64,000 nucleotides of DNA from Blasia pusilla (taxonomy: Eukaryota; Marchantiophyta; Marchantiopsida; Blasiales): contig CM114274.1 in the NCBI GenBank assembly GCA_050084515.1, positions 18,600,001 through 18,664,000 on the forward strand, given 5' to 3'. The translations under genes and the position numbers were made by a program. Of the stretch, positions 1 through 11,721 are shown in pieces. Position 1 is the stretch's first letter, and the number at the start of each line of letters is the position of its first letter. Under the pieces are notes generated by a model that worked only from the letters and a program-made list of their open reading frames with translations, ran no database searches and was not told where the DNA came from.

Positions 1-1130
1 TTCGTGTGTCCCATTCCTCAAGAGATGTTCCTATGGCCTATGTTCCTATACCTTTCATGGCGCGCACGCCATTTGGCTGCATGAACATATCTTCAAGTGG
101 ATGGATGAATGCAAGTGTGTAATGTGCGTGGACGCTGCTGGACATAAGTAAAAAAATATTTTTGGTTTTGGAGGGGATCTTGGGCGGTGAGGATGTCCAT
201 CCTAGAGGACACATGGTTAAAACTCGCCAACGTACCAAGTGTTTCTCCGGTAAATAGTCTATTATTTTACATAAATAAAGAAAAAAATTATTAAATATAG
301 AAACAAGTATGCTGCCACGACATATAAAGATAAAAGAAATAGGTAGGTTAAACAAAGGCGAAACTTGGGGGTAATCTTTTTCATATTATGTAAAAAATGA
401 GCATTAAGATGACTAAGAGGAATTAGGGTAATTGTGCAAGTTTAATTGAGTAAATCACAACTTTTCTTGAGTGGAAAACATTGGTATGCTCGAATATGAT
501 ATTGCATTATTGTAACTTCGATGACATGAGGTGTGGTAAAGTGAAAGCAAATTTCATGTATGTGACTCATGTTTGAGAGTTTGTCTGAAATTTCCAACAA
601 AAAGTTGGCATGAGGAATCACGTGGTAGATCACGTGGTCTAGAACTAATTTGAAAACCAAACAATGTATAGTAGCCTGTGAGAGTGATTCATATGCCATT
701 GTATATGAAGACATGTAGTGATTACTCGTAGAAAGAACTCAAGTACTGTAAAAACTTGTAGACTTTGGCCTACAACTACGTTAAAAGTTTGTAGATAATG
801 ATGATAGCAATCTCATTGGAAGAAAAATACGTGATGAAAAACTACTGGACACTAGCAAGTTTCTAGAATTGACTTATTGGAGAGGTTTTTTCCATATCAT
901 GCTCATAATGCTAGACATAATAGTCAAAAATATCAAAACGCTCGACGTGAATTTCCTTTAGTTATTTCTACTTTTTAAAATTTTGTGAAGAGTGTTCTCT
1001 TTATCCTTTGTAACAAAGCATAGTTAAGCTTCATAATGTCACTTTGCTTCTTTAAAATAGTCTTAATGTTATTCATAGCAAATTTGAAAAGATTCAATTG
1101 TCCAAAGCCATTGTCAAACATTAGATATGT
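1..1130. other. AT-rich intergenic spacer
   Basis: No reading frame here resembles a known protein, and there is no clear repeat boundary before the LTR at 1135. The short open frames near 38-355 and 442-714 have low-complexity translations and no homologue I recognise. The last four bases, ATTG at 1131-1134, match the four bases after the far end of element E1 (10959-10962) and are probably its target-site duplication. Confidence 0.6.
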
Positions 1131-1134
1131 ATTG

Positions 1135-1730
1135 TGTCGTGCGGATATACATCACTGTCACCGAACACACACACAAACACGCACGATCTCATGCTAGCTC
1201 ATGGCATCCAAACAACGAGACAAGAAGTACCAAAATATCTCCAATAAAATAAGGTGAAATATTTTTCATAACACCATAGCTCTCACATGTCTCTCTCAAT
1301 GTCAAACCAAACCCACTCTCCTAATGAGAGGTTTGGGTTACACTCACAAGGCAAGGAACCATAGCTCCGCCGCCTCGTGTCAAGAGGTTCAACAAAGAGA
1401 GAATGAGCTCTCTCTCCCTGAGGTATACCCCTCCCCTCTTCCAAGCTCTCTCCAGGGTAACCTATGCTTCCAAGTCACCTTCTTGGCTCTTGACCTGATA
1501 TAGGAGGTCAAGGGTCACTTCCAAAAATAGAAAGTCGACCATAGACTCAAAATGGCTCCAAATGAGCCATTTTGAGTCTAAAATAGGAAGTTCCTAAAAT
1601 AGGAAGTTCCTCAATATGGCTCCAAATGAGCCGAAACGAAGGAGAAACCTGCTTTCTCAGGTTTCCCATCCTCCATTACTCGGGAAGGCGCTCTACTAGA
1701 TCTCACTGATCTATCCTAAAAGACATGACA
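1135..1730 (-). repeat. E1 3' LTR
   Basis: The segment starts TGTC and ends GACA, the inverted termini expected of an LTR. From about 1250 to 1730 it matches 10478-10958 closely over its length, for example the stretches around 1290-1440 and 10500-10640. Its first 115 bases (unit A) have no counterpart in the 5' LTR but recur, diverged, at 1733-1857. It contains a local duplication of a GAGCCATTTTGAG-type palindrome near 1545-1640. Confidence 0.8.
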
Positions 1731-1732
1731 AT

Positions 1733-1857
1733 TATCGTGCACATACATATCGCTACACAATATACATCCTTGTCACCAAACACACACACAAACATGCACA
1801 ATCCCATGCTAACTCATGGCATCCAAACCACGAGACAAGAAGTACCAAAATATGTGC
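1733..1857 (-). repeat. Extra copy of the LTR-terminal unit (A') between polypurine tract and 3' LTR of E1
   Basis: This stretch repeats the first ~115 bases of the neighbouring LTR (1135-1249), including the shared run ending ACAAGAAGTACCAAAATAT. It lies between the LTR edge (GACA at 1730) and a pyrimidine-rich run at about 1860-1870, which reads as a polypurine tract on the minus strand. The same arrangement occurs in E5. Confidence 0.7.
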
Positions 1858-2069
1858 AATCGCCCCCCTAGCTCGTGGTTAGGTCCTCGATACTCTAGAT
1901 AGCCATTTATCCTTACCTACCATGACATACATCTCTCGAACGCTAAGAGCACAATGGTTGGGTGCTCATGTGGCCCCATCGTTAGTCACCTTCTTGTCAT
2001 CCATGTCACAGACACAAGTTGGAATGTAGAACTACCTACGCTACGTACATCTGGGAGACATCCATCGTC

Positions 2070-2663
2070 TTAGTAAGAGGTGGCGTCAAACATGTCATAT
2101 GCCCAAGTAAGAGATGGCGTTAAACATGCCATATGCCATCCTCTCGAACACCAATCACAGACTAGCATAGTGACTGCACTACAGGAAAAATCACACAACA
2201 TACACTGCAAGCTTGTAGGAACTACTGCTAAGCTCGGATCAATTGTACCGTCAATATTTGGAAGGTGACACGATGCACAGATACGCATATGGTCCTTCCA
2301 AACCATACCATCGCGTCCCTCCAATATGAGAACACATGATGGCAAAACCTCACACACTCTCAAGATGGTGTGCCCTGTAGTCAAATCCAATGTCGTGGGT
2401 CTCGTCTGCTGCAAGTAAACATAGTCTCCTTGATGAAACCTCCGGATAGTAGCTTGATAACCACCTCCTTGAATAGTCGCATACCTCAATGTATCTTGAT
2501 GTTGCGTAATCGCCAAGTTCTCAAACGCCATGGGCATCACTCTCCGAAATAATTCAGCCCTTTGAGAACATGCTTGCATCCATACATCAGGGTCATTAAG
2601 TTTCAACACCTCACCAACATCTTGACGAATGGCCGTAGGTAAATCTGGCTCTCGGCCATACAA
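2070..2663 (-). pseudogene. E1 integrase C-terminal region with partial PHD finger
   Basis: About 197 codons are open. The N-terminal part is the integrase tail (GREPDLPTAIR..., then a RRFHQGDYVYLQQ-like beta segment) and aligns with E5 59018-59650. At the end, 2204-2124, there is C-x2-C-x11-C-x2-C-x4-H-x2-C, the first six ligands of a PHD finger. The last C-x2-C pair seen in E5 is lost because the sequence after LTPSL diverges across a small tandem duplication (about 2074-2140). PHD fingers bind histone H3 tails in other proteins; a targeting role here is inference. Confidence 0.8.
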
Positions 2664-2915
2664 AAGTAAGTACGGTGAGAAAGATGCTAAGCATGCCTAC
2701 TTGCTGAATCTATATCCCATCGCCAACCACTGCAACTGGAGGTCCCAATCTCCTAGGTGACCTCTCTGCAAGCCACACTTGTGTAATTCTCTCGTCATCG
2801 TCTACACAAACCGCTCCGCTAGTCCATGTGCCTCAAGATGATCTTGCGAAGTAGTGCGGTGGTCGATTAGTGTCTAATCACACAAGGCCTGAAACTCCCT
2901 GCAGAACTCTGTACC

Positions 2916-3146
2916 CTAGTCTGTAAACACCTCAGCTGGTGAGCCATAATGACTCAGCACCTGATCTAGGAAGGCATACGCTACTCCCTCACTCGCTTTG
3001 TCAGGCAATGCAACCATTTCTATCCACTCGAAGAAGTGCTCAACCATCACCAACACATATTGACTATAGCGCTCCGTCAAAGATAAAGGTCTTGCAAAAT
3101 CCACAATCCATCTATAACCTAAACCCATGATCAGAAGTGGATGCAA
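2916..3146 (-). pseudogene. E1 integrase catalytic core fragment
   Basis: The translation contains WIVDFARPLSL (first catalytic Asp), an EHFFEWIEMVALP segment and SHYGSPAEVFTD, which ends in the second catalytic Asp and is followed at once by a stop. Between 2880 and 2670 the continuing core (FQALCD, the HPEADG-type Glu region) is readable in other frames. This is the D,D,E integrase of Ty3/gypsy, inactive because of stops. Confidence 0.8.
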
Positions 3147-3744
3147 CTCTGGAGTCGAAGCATTGAACGATGCTCGGACTCAATCACACATGATGCATCT
3201 GGCAACAAACTGTTGAATGTCAGTCTCCATGCCTCGCCACCAATGGTGAATCTAAAGCAAGTTGTACGTCCGCTTCACTCCAAAATGACCCAACTCTTTG
3301 TGGGCATGACGCACCAAACGTGCTCTCTGCAAAGAATGAGGCCCTACACGCACTCTACCATCCTCCCACACTCACAACACATGTGTCCCCTTCCACCGAA
3401 ATCGTTTGGCTCATTGTAGGATCCGATCCCGCTCTCTAGCACACACTATGCTCGCAACGCTGATAGTATGCAAGTATTCCAAGACTACTCCATCATCGTG
3501 AGTATCTCGGCCACTTGTCGTCTCCTCACTGGCCTTTGGATCTAAGGACTCTCCATCAGACCTCGCCATCAAAGTCTCAGCAATCTAGCTCTCCATAGCC
3601 AACAAGCCCAAATAGGCATCTTGGTACCAAGTCCTCATCACTCTCTCCATGCCATCGAGCTCTAGTCGCATCTCGTTGACTTGGGCATGGATTATGGCTT
3701 AAACCATCTACATCCTGGTTGAGCATCCCACGTCTATGTACCAT

Positions 3745-5108
3745 CTAGAAGTCATACTCCTGCAACAAAAGAGCCCGCAAACTTCCCTGTAAGCTTGTCG
3801 GACTCCATAAACCACGTAAGTGGCTGATGATCAGTAATGATGGTAAAGGGATTTCCGAATAGATAACATCTGAAATGTGCGACAACCCACATTGCAGCCA
3901 AGCACTCACCCTCATACAAGCTATACTTTGCCTCTGCAGCGTTGTTTGAGCGACTAGCGTAAGCCACCGCAAACTCTCTATCATCATCGTCATGTTGGGT
4001 GAGCATGGATCCAAGCCCCAACATGCTCCAATTGGTATGCAACACGAAAGGACACCCCTGATCGGTCTCCTAAATATGGACGCGGACGTCAATCTATCCT
4101 TGAGCAGTTGAAATGCTCTCTCTTGCTTATCCCCCAAGTGCCCATCTTGATCCACCTTGGTCAGCAAGGTTAGCGACTTCGCAATCAAAGTGAAATCCTT
4201 GACATACTGTCGATAGAAGTTTGCCAATCCCATGAATGCACGAACTTGACTCACATCCGTAGGGCGTGGAATGCGTGAAAATGCCTCCATCTTTGTCTAT
4301 TGCATACCAAGGCCCCCTCGGTATATCCTATGACCCATGTTCTCAATCTGGTCGTAGAAGAACTTGCACTTGCCTGGATGTAGCTTCAGCCCACATAACT
4401 GCAATCGTCGAAAACACCTCCTCTAGATGTTGCTCATGCTCCTCAACCGTGGCGCTAAAGACTACAATATCATCAATATAACACCAAACCTGCCAAAATC
4501 CTATCTATGACCCTCTGAAACTCATCCGAAGACATTCTTTAATCCAAATGGTAAAAACCGCCACTAATACAAATAATCCTTTCCGTGAGGATCAATGCCC
4601 GAAAATATCGTCTTCTATCTGTCCTCCAATCAGATAGGCAGTTGATGGTATTTGGCTTGAAGATCTAACAAATTGAAGACCTTTGCATGCCCAATAGCAT
4701 CAAAGATGTCTTCAGCGGTGGGCATGGCATACCTATCGGACATCGTCTGCCAATTGATAGGTCGGTAATCTCCACACATCCGCCTCTCCTTCCAATTGCC
4801 ATGCACATCCTCGCGGGCATGACAGTGGCAGATGCATACTCTCCATGCAACATCTCCAGTATTCTTGCTCCAACCAAGTCCTAGCTCCTACTCTGAATCA
4901 GAGCCCTCTCCATGTCACTTTACTTGTAGGATTGTCGAAAGATCGGCGTGTCACTCCGCAACTCAATGCGGATCCCTGGATCCTTCAGCGTACCCAAATC
5001 ATGCATACTAAATGCAAAACAGCTCCTATAACTCCTAAGGAACTGATATATCCGTCGCATCTCTCCTCTCATCAACTTAGGGCCCATATTTGGCTCCCAA
5101 GTCTCCAT
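3745..5108 (-). pseudogene. E1 reverse transcriptase and RNase H remnant
   Basis: Fragments in several frames follow RT order. METWEPNMG to DTPIFRQSYK (5108-4920) is the N-terminal RT region; HGEYASATVMPA follows; the YIDDI active-site box is readable at about 4462-4476; SRIPRPTDVSQVRAFMGLAN (4290-4200) is the RT thumb/connection; and 4045-3752 is RNase H, with the YEGECLAA and TDHQPLTW motifs. The pieces are collinear with E5. At least four frameshifts or stops separate them. Confidence 0.85.
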
Positions 5109-5276
5109 TGTGACTACGGTAGGACTCTTTGGCGCGGGTGTAGGTGGTTGCTATGGTGCAACCCTATCTTGAACAAGAGAACTCGAATGCTCTCCTACAG
5201 CCAACTGCAAAATCGGATCTCCATGTGCAGTACCTGGCACCATGCTCGATAATGTGGCTACCATCTCTTGGTGTAC

Positions 5277-5756
5277 CTACAAAACATCCCAAGAAGTCCA
5301 AGGGTGTCTCTCCCAATCATCCCTGGTATGTCGATCTCCTCGGGTCTCGCCCCCAACTAGTCCCTCAATAGTCTTGCTAGGCATGGGGCTCACCAACGCA
5401 ATAGTTGTTATCTGTCGCATCCACAAACGATGTTGCTCAGCTACTCCTAAGGTGAAAATCCATGTCAAGCAATTCAGGTCCATTGCCTGATCCAAGACAT
5501 GACGTCATGATACCTCTGATAGTGACGGTACAAGTGTCACTCCTATGGGGAATCCCATCGCTCGCTCTCGCTCATCCGCATTGGGCTCCACCAACTACTG
5601 TACCTAGTCATCCTAAACCAAGCCACGAAAACTCACCAAGGTGGGAAAGGCTACCCGTGGCATGCCAATATTGTTGACCACAATAAAGAGCGGTCAATCA
5701 TCGTGTTTTTATGCCTGTGATTGATGACCTGGATCCAAAATATAATCCACCAACAA
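5277..5756 (-). pseudogene. E1 C-terminal part of a C5 DNA methyltransferase domain
   Basis: Read in pieces on the minus strand, this stretch gives ILDPGH, FPTLVSF, ADERERAMGFP (5579-5549) and QAMDLNCLTWIFTLG (from 5489), collinear with E5 62215-62690. The pattern LPT...ERxxGFxxxxT...RQxLGxxM resembles motifs IX-X and the region before them in Dnmt3-type cytosine methyltransferases. The frame is broken repeatedly. Motifs IV, VI and VIII should lie just before this segment but are absent, replaced by the LTR fragment at 5757-6402. Confidence 0.7.
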
Positions 5757-6402
5757 ATCAGAGGGGCGCTCTACTCTTGCGTATGCCCTCAAAATCCAAT
5801 GCCAAACTCCCGTTCCATCCCGTGCCTCTGAGACACCGTTTGGCACTCAAAGTGGGGATTCTAGTTCCAAGACATCTTGGAGAGACTCCTCCCTTACTAG
5901 TACTTCTGGGAATCTCCGGGTTTCCCTACATTTAGGGAAAGACACCCGAGCCTCTCCAATTGGCCCTCAACCCGATTGCTCTAACAAATTTTTTCGGCTT
6001 ATATCTCAGTCGTACTTATGCATTTGCTAAGATCTTTGTGTATTGGAAGCGTCTTAAGATAAGCTTTCCAACGCATCCTTACAACGCTAAACGTTATGGT
6101 CCAAAACACGGTCAAATTCCCCAAACGCTAGTCGTGTTCCAAAACTGGTTCTCACCTCTTTGGCAACCAACCTTCCTGGACTCAACTCATCTCAAGCCTT
6201 GGCTCGCGTTTGGTCTAGGTTTCCAGGTCATGACCACTTATGCATGAAACGCATAACTCTGTTCCGCATTTCATCTCTTGGACTTTTCCAAGAGACCTTC
6301 TAACGGCCTTTCCAAAGCGCGATCATCACAGCGTGAGTCCGCTTGAATTTTGATGCTCCGCTTGGTGCCTATTTGGTGTTTTTTGGTATGAGGGTCGCGA
6401 CA
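5757..6402 (-). mobile_element. Truncated solo LTR of the second gypsy family inside E1
   Basis: From about 5795 to 6402 this matches, with divergence, the inverted LTR at 52080-52648, including ACTAGTACTT, GGCCCTCAACCCGA and AAGCTTTCCAACGCA. It ends GGGTCGCGACA at 6402, the characteristic terminus of that family. The other end is truncated: about 350 bp of LTR are missing. It replaces the middle of the E1 methyltransferase domain, whose reading resumes on both sides (LERVGTIDV before, ILDPGH after). It must be younger than E1. Confidence 0.75.
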
Positions 6403-6788
6403 TCTATGGTCCCTACCCGCTCCAAGTCCTGCGCCCCCAACAATGAAATGTCCCTTGGTAGGGAACTCTTGTAACCATGGATGGCGGACGCAAACAACAA
6501 GTTAGGAAAGCGGAGGCGTAACTACGCCACATGATGAAGTGAAGTGCGCCTCATAACATAATCAATCTCCACATACAGATATTGTTGCACATGTACTTCT
6601 CCGTGCAAAACAACAGCTAACCTAGTGCTGATCACTCCAAAGAGATCCAACACCCGAATATCCTCCTCTAGGATGCGCCACACAATGGGTGTGGTGTCCA
6701 AGGGCGTCATCATAGCACTCTTGACTACCTCAAGTTCCTCGAACCCATCACGCTCCAGTGCAAATGTCTCGCTCCACGCGGTCTGCAC
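6403..6788 (-). pseudogene. E1 N-terminal part of a C5 DNA methyltransferase domain
   Basis: An open frame (6788-6522) reads EEDIRVLDLFGVISTRLAVV and YLYVE. This matches motif I, the SAM-binding loop, of cytosine-C5 methyltransferases; E5 reads VLDLFGGISTGLA at the same place. Continuing in shifted frames toward 6403, RFPNLL, LPRDISLLGAQDLERVG and IDV can be read, corresponding to motifs II-III just before the PCQ box. Two motif-I glycines are changed (G to V, G to R) relative to E5. The domain lies between protease and RT. Confidence 0.75.
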
Positions 6789-6854
6789 ATGCTCACTAGC
6801 TAAGCGTCAAACCAACTTAGTCGAGCCCCAAAGCGGCACCTCTCCTCCACGGAC

Positions 6855-7202
6855 TCATGCGCCAACCATGACATTCCTCTCCATAGGATTGTCAAGAACG
6901 GGCATATCCTCTACATGGACATGTCCCTCGGTCAAATCACTAGGCCAAGTGGTGGCGCTGCTAAATGCTGCTAAGGTCGCCATCTCTCCTAGCCATTGCT
7001 TGATCACTGCACATGTGAATCGAACAGGCAATGAGCTAAGGCGACTATCACCTGACTGCCATCTTGGTCTGTAGGATGCTGACCCCATCAGGTACAACAC
7101 TACTCCACCAACCAAGACATCGTAAGACTCTGCATCAGTCATTATCGCCTTGGCTGGCACCACGGCCTCATTTGTAGAAAGTTCGGGGCAAATCCTCACC
7201 AC
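6855..7202 (-). pseudogene. E1 protease-region remnant
   Basis: The 115-codon frame includes AIMTDAESYDVLVGGVVLYLMG and YRPRWQSGD. The same phrase (KESYDVLVG...) occurs in E5 near 63820. By position, between gag and the methyltransferase, it should be the C-terminal part of the aspartic protease region. The catalytic D-[ST]-G triad should lie upstream near 7330, where LLDSGAQS-like codons can be read in another frame. Family assignment rests mainly on gene order. Confidence 0.55.
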
Positions 7203-7655
7203 GACCTCATGTCGGGTGATATACTATGTGGTACTTGCTCCACCCAAGGATGTATGTATCCAAAATGGACAACGCTCCACATCGGCTCTTGTCAAGCCCA
7301 ATCCTCTCAATGACGCTTTCCCCAACATCAGCGATTGCGCTCCTGAATCCAACAAGATGCACTGCGGACTAAAAGCTCTACCTCATGGACTCACCAATTG
7401 AAAGACCTCTCCCCACTTATCCAAGAAAAAAACACCATGAGAAGCCATGGCACACTCTATCGCGGGTCTAGCGGGCATCTCCACCATCCTAGCAACCGCA
7501 GCCTACCATGAATCAGACATGGATGGCTCGAGCATCATCTCCAAGGGCAAGTCCATCACCTCCTCTTTAATCAACTCTGAACGTGATGCAAGAACTCCAA
7601 CTCCATGTTCACATATTGTAGCGGCTAGCCGGAAAACCTCGGCCGTCACATCTCC

Positions 7656-9120
7656 TTACGTTATAACATTGAAAGCTAAAAATAAAGGAGCGCGGTACAC
7701 AACAGTGGCCGCCCCCAACAACATGCTCGACACACGCTCCTTTTGAGCATCAGCAATATGAGTCGTCGCACTCGCGTCTCCCATCGCTCCGTGTGCTTGC
7801 ATACGAACAACATCACCAACTCTCCGAGAACTCTGATCATGACCAATTGATGGGATCCTCATTTCCTCGGACAACGTGAAGGATTGATGAAGCCAGGTTT
7901 GTTTCGTGGCTTCCCGTCGCTGTGGATCCAACTCTGCAGCTGCTCCACGCATGAAAACTGCATCGGCCTCCATCTGGTAAACCCCGCTTATCCAACCATG
8001 ATCCTTCATATCTCTGGCGGCTCCATAACACGTCGATGCCACGGATCCGGCATGGGGTAACCTCAATGCCATAGCGGCAATCTGCAATTGTAGCTGTTGT
8101 ATCTGGGCATCCATCCTAACCTCACGCCTGATGTCTCCCTCGACGCGTCTAGGTGGTGGAACTCTACCTCCTCCACGGGAAAATCCACTATCCCCTCGGG
8201 CGAATCCAACTCCTCGTCCCCCAACTGGACCACCTAGTGCTTGCCCTCTAGGCCCACCCGGACCAACGACTCGCTCTAGTGCCCTCTCTGGCCCTCGGTC
8301 CGAACGTAAATGTGGGTGCAAGCTGAAATACCTAGTGCGTGTGTGACCGTACCTCTGACAATAGCCACACTGATAGCCTCCTAGGGCAACACCATCTCCT
8401 CCTCCGCGCATCCATGACCTTGACGAGTACAATCACGCTCGTGATGGGCTCCTCCACATGCCCAACAAGTAATCGTAGGCAGTAGCTACTGAGCCGCATA
8501 TGAAGGCGTAGGTCAGTGTGGCACGGCCTCCCGGTATCCTCATTGAGCTTGTGGTGCCATAGTCGACCTATCTCGGAGTCCACATTGCTGCACTGGTGGT
8601 GCAGACAATCGTGACGGCTCTGGCCCAGAACCCATGGTAACTACGCTCTCCTCCTCCATGTTGCGCTCAATGTTCTCGGCGGTCCTAAAAACATCTCTCA
8701 ACATAGGGGAGGTGTTCATAAGAACCACCCGTCCCGCACCCATGTCCGCAGGGTCCGATCCAACATTGCACATGTGTGACGTTGATCAACCGGCGCAAGT
8801 GAGTGTAAACCTCACACAAACTCTCACCCGGGCGCCTCTAGAAATCGCGAATGCTCCGCAACTTCTCCGTCCGTACCCCCTGGTAGCTCGCCCTCAACTT
8901 AGCGAAGAACTCAACCACGGGGTTAAACTTGGGATGATCCCAACTAGACAGTGCAATTGCTCTAGTGCGAGTGACCCTCCTAAAACATCAATAGTGGAAG
9001 AGGAAGTAGCCTCTCCTGACTCCTCCTCCTCATCTGGGAACGGCTCCGTCCATCACACATAGTGTGGGTCATAGTAGAGTCACCATGCCTCAATCTCTTG
9101 GGTATACCTATGGGAGAACT
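7656..9120 (-). pseudogene. E1 gag remnant with zinc knuckle
   Basis: The main frame (8432-7656, about 258 codons) begins with a Gly/Arg-rich RNA-binding stretch and a CCHC-type zinc knuckle, CGYCQRYGHTRTRY (8369-8328), whose last cysteine is replaced by tyrosine. A long RG-rich linker (GPGGPRGQALGGPVGGRGVG) follows. Upstream frames (8773-8540 and others) are gag pieces separated by frameshifts. The RG-rich knuckle suits nucleic-acid packaging. Confidence 0.65.
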
Positions 9121-10439
9121 CATGGTAATCGTCCATGGGTGCCTCCTCTAATTGTTAGAACATACCGTTTTATGTTGTGAACGGGTTAAGCTCTCTAGAG
9201 TTCCTAGCCCGTTTTGAGGCGCACCAACTCTTAAACTCCATGATGAAGTTGTGCAACTCTATCGTGCCTACTGCACTTGAGAACCTATGTGGTCCTCTAC
9301 CCCGGTCGTCCATCTCGTACGCCCAAGCAATAGGACTACTTCCCAATACCCAAAAATCCCTCACACATGCAGGGTAAGAGACCAGAATGGATAACCTAAC
9401 AATAATAATCGCTCCTTAGTGAAGGAGCGGCTCCGCGATCGAGACGGTGCGGTGGGGCCACGAGCGGCGCAGCGCGGCATTTGGTGGTGCGTTGCAATTA
9501 TGGGCATCACAACACCACACTCGATTGTCATCGAGCGGCTACCAATTACAACATAGCATAATGAAATAAAAACTCAAATACCATAACCGGAGGTCACTTG
9601 CCATCACTCGTTGATGATGAAACTGTGATGATGGTGGCGGCCATAACAAAGTACATGGTGGCGACGCAAGTCAGAAAATCAACGGTCATCGGGGAAGACC
9701 GTCCACTCCGTAATGGTGGCAATGGTAACCAATGGCAGACAACGGCCGAACGCGGCGTTGACCGGTGGAAGGCGGCAGCGGCGATCAACGCTCAACGGTC
9801 AAAGGTCGACAGCGGACGGCAACGATGGATCATTGATGGTGATGTTGGACCATTGAGGGCAGACCGTTGACGGTGAAGGTTGACCGTTGAAGGCGATGGT
9901 CGCCGCCGGCGCGGCGGCTGGTTTAGGGTTTGAAAAATTTTAACCTAAAAATTGCCTAACAATGGAAATTTTGCAAAATTAGCCATAAATTTTGCACGCA
10001 GCTCCAAATCATGCACCGTCTATTGCATAGCGTGCACAACTTCACAATCTAAAATGGTGTGAAAAATATTTTGAATTGGACTTTCCAATAAAAATTGACA
10101 GGGATTGTTGTAAATCCCAACGTCTCTTCTCCTCAAAAATTTTGGCAGCGCTTCCGCGCTGATTTCTCCCAACAAAAATGTAAAACTTGTGAAAATAAAA
10201 ATCAACAAGCTACATGGTGCTCCTGAGAGCACCGGCATGGGTCAACCGGCCCCCATACTCAACCCCTATCAAAAATTGGGCAACGCTTCCGCGCGCTACT
10301 CTCTCAAACAAAAAATCAACACACAAACGTCAAAATAGCCCTGCTCTTGCCCCCGTAAGCACTCTCATGAGCCATGAAGCGGGGAACATGGTCCCCAACC
10401 TGCACTAAACATTGAGCAACTAGCGAGCTCCCACATTAA
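9121..10439 (-). other. E1 untranslated leader and eroded gag start
   Basis: This 1.3-kb stretch lies between the primer-binding site and readable gag. It includes a GC-rich block (9410-9920) with many GGTGG and CGGCGG triplets. The plus-strand frame 9598-9870 is an accident of that composition. I see no conserved protein. Confidence 0.5.
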
Positions 10440-10451
10440 GCTCTCTCACCA
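10440..10451 (-). other. E1 primer-binding-site remnant
   Basis: The plus-strand bases GCTCTCTCACCA sit directly beside the LTR edge (TGTC at 10452). Nine of twelve match the reverse complement of TGGTATCAGAGC, the usual initiator-methionine tRNA primer site of plant LTR elements. The second gypsy family in this window has that site intact at 46368. Confidence 0.5.
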
Positions 10452-10958
10452 TGTCATTCTCTCTTTGTAAAATAAGGTGAAATCTCTCTCACAACACCAT
10501 AGCTCTCACATGTCTCTCTCAATGTCAAACCAAACCCACTCTCCTAATGAGAGCCTTGGGTTACACTCACAAGGCAAGGAACCATAGCTCCGCCGCCTCA
10601 TATCAAGAGGTTCAACAAAGAAAGAATGAGCTCTCTCTCCTTGAGGTATACCCCTCCCCTCTCCCAAGCTCTCTCCATCGTAACATGTGCTCCCAAGTCA
10701 CCTCCTTGGCTCTTGACCTGATGTAGGAGGTCAAGGGCCCCTTACCAAAATACAAAGTTGACCATATACTCAAAAGGGTACTTACCTAAAATGGGAAGTT
10801 TCTTAATATGGCTCCAAATGAGCCGAAACGAAGGGAAAACCTGCTCTCTCAGGTTTCCCCGGGCCTTAGCATATCATCCTCGACCTCCTGAGCTTGTCCT
10901 CCACTACTCGCAAAGGCGCTCTACTAGATCTCACCGATTTATCCTAAAAGACGGGACA
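10452..10958 (-). repeat. E1 5' LTR
   Basis: The segment starts TGTC and ends GACA and matches 1250-1730 over about 480 bp. It lacks the A unit present at the end of the 3' LTR. The bases after it, ATTG, repeat those before the 3' LTR. The 5'/3' LTR divergence, several percent plus indels, indicates an old insertion. Confidence 0.8.
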
Positions 10959-11521
10959 ATTGTGTTGTAGTTGGATTTCTATAGCTTGAGACCCCATCTT
11001 CTACTTCTTCCTTTGTGTGCAATGTGTGATGTTGGCCAATGCTTATCACTATTTGTTGGCAAAAGTGCGGCTCTAGCTTGCAAAATCATGAAGAACAAGT
11101 AAGATTATATATTTTATGGCAAATACTAGAAATGATATAATTTGAATAAAGGAAAAGAAGGGACTTCATAAACATAGGAGAGATTGAATTAGACAAAATA
11201 CATTGTAATGCCGGAAAATTAGCAAGAATACTAGAAAAAAAGTAAGAAATAATTGAATTTTGTCATCTGGAACAATAAGCACAAGAAGAAGTGGATTTAA
11301 AACTAGATGAAGTCTATGTTGTGTTGTATAAGTTCTCACACTAAGTATAGATTAAATCGCAATGCATGCATACATACTTACAATAAGGAAATCAGTTAAA
11401 GTAAAGGGAAAAAGGCAATAGCATGTTCATTCTGCAACAAATTTCTAAACAATTATTGATCAAAAGGAATTGCAGTGTATAATCGAGAAATAGTTTTAGT
11501 ATAGCATTGAAATAATAAATA

Positions 11522-11721
11522 CTAGCCTTAACCCGTGCGATACAGTGATTTAAATTACCTCACATATTTAACTATCAAACATTCCCAAAGGTCATTTTAA
11601 ATCAAATTCAAGATATTCTATTGATTTAGATGGCAAAAATCCTATTGGATGAAAGTGCCAAATGTCAAAAGGAGAGGAGTTTGAAAAATGAAGGGGCACT
11701 CTCCGATAATAATTATATAGA
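11522..11721 (-). mobile_element. Short non-autonomous Helitron-like element
   Basis: On the minus strand the unit begins A|TCTATATAATTATT, continues GGAGAGTGCC like the other Helitrons here, and ends GCACGGGTTAAGGCTAG|T at 11522. A|TC...CTAG|T is the Helitron signature, without target duplication. The expected 3' hairpin is weak. It has no coding capacity. Confidence 0.5.

Larger units (their letters stand above)
1135..10958 (-). mobile_element. E1: degraded Ty3/gypsy LTR retrotransposon with methyltransferase and PHD modules
   Basis: On the minus strand the order is 5' LTR (10958-10452), primer-binding-site remnant, leader, gag with a zinc knuckle, protease, C5 DNA methyltransferase fragments, reverse transcriptase, RNase H, integrase, partial PHD finger, polypurine tract and 3' LTR (1730-1135). 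Both LTRs are bounded by TGTC and GACA, and ATTG flanks the whole unit at 1131-1134 and 10959-10962. RT before integrase makes it Ty3/gypsy. Every coding domain has frameshifts and stops, so it cannot move on its own. A foreign LTR piece sits inside the methyltransferase region. The 5' LTR (507 bp) is shorter than the 3' LTR (596 bp) because about 100 bp at its inner end are missing. Confidence 0.85.

Noticed and set aside
9598-9870. Plus-strand frame of 90 codons
   Set aside because: It is antisense to the E1 leader in a biased GC-rich tract, with no homologue.
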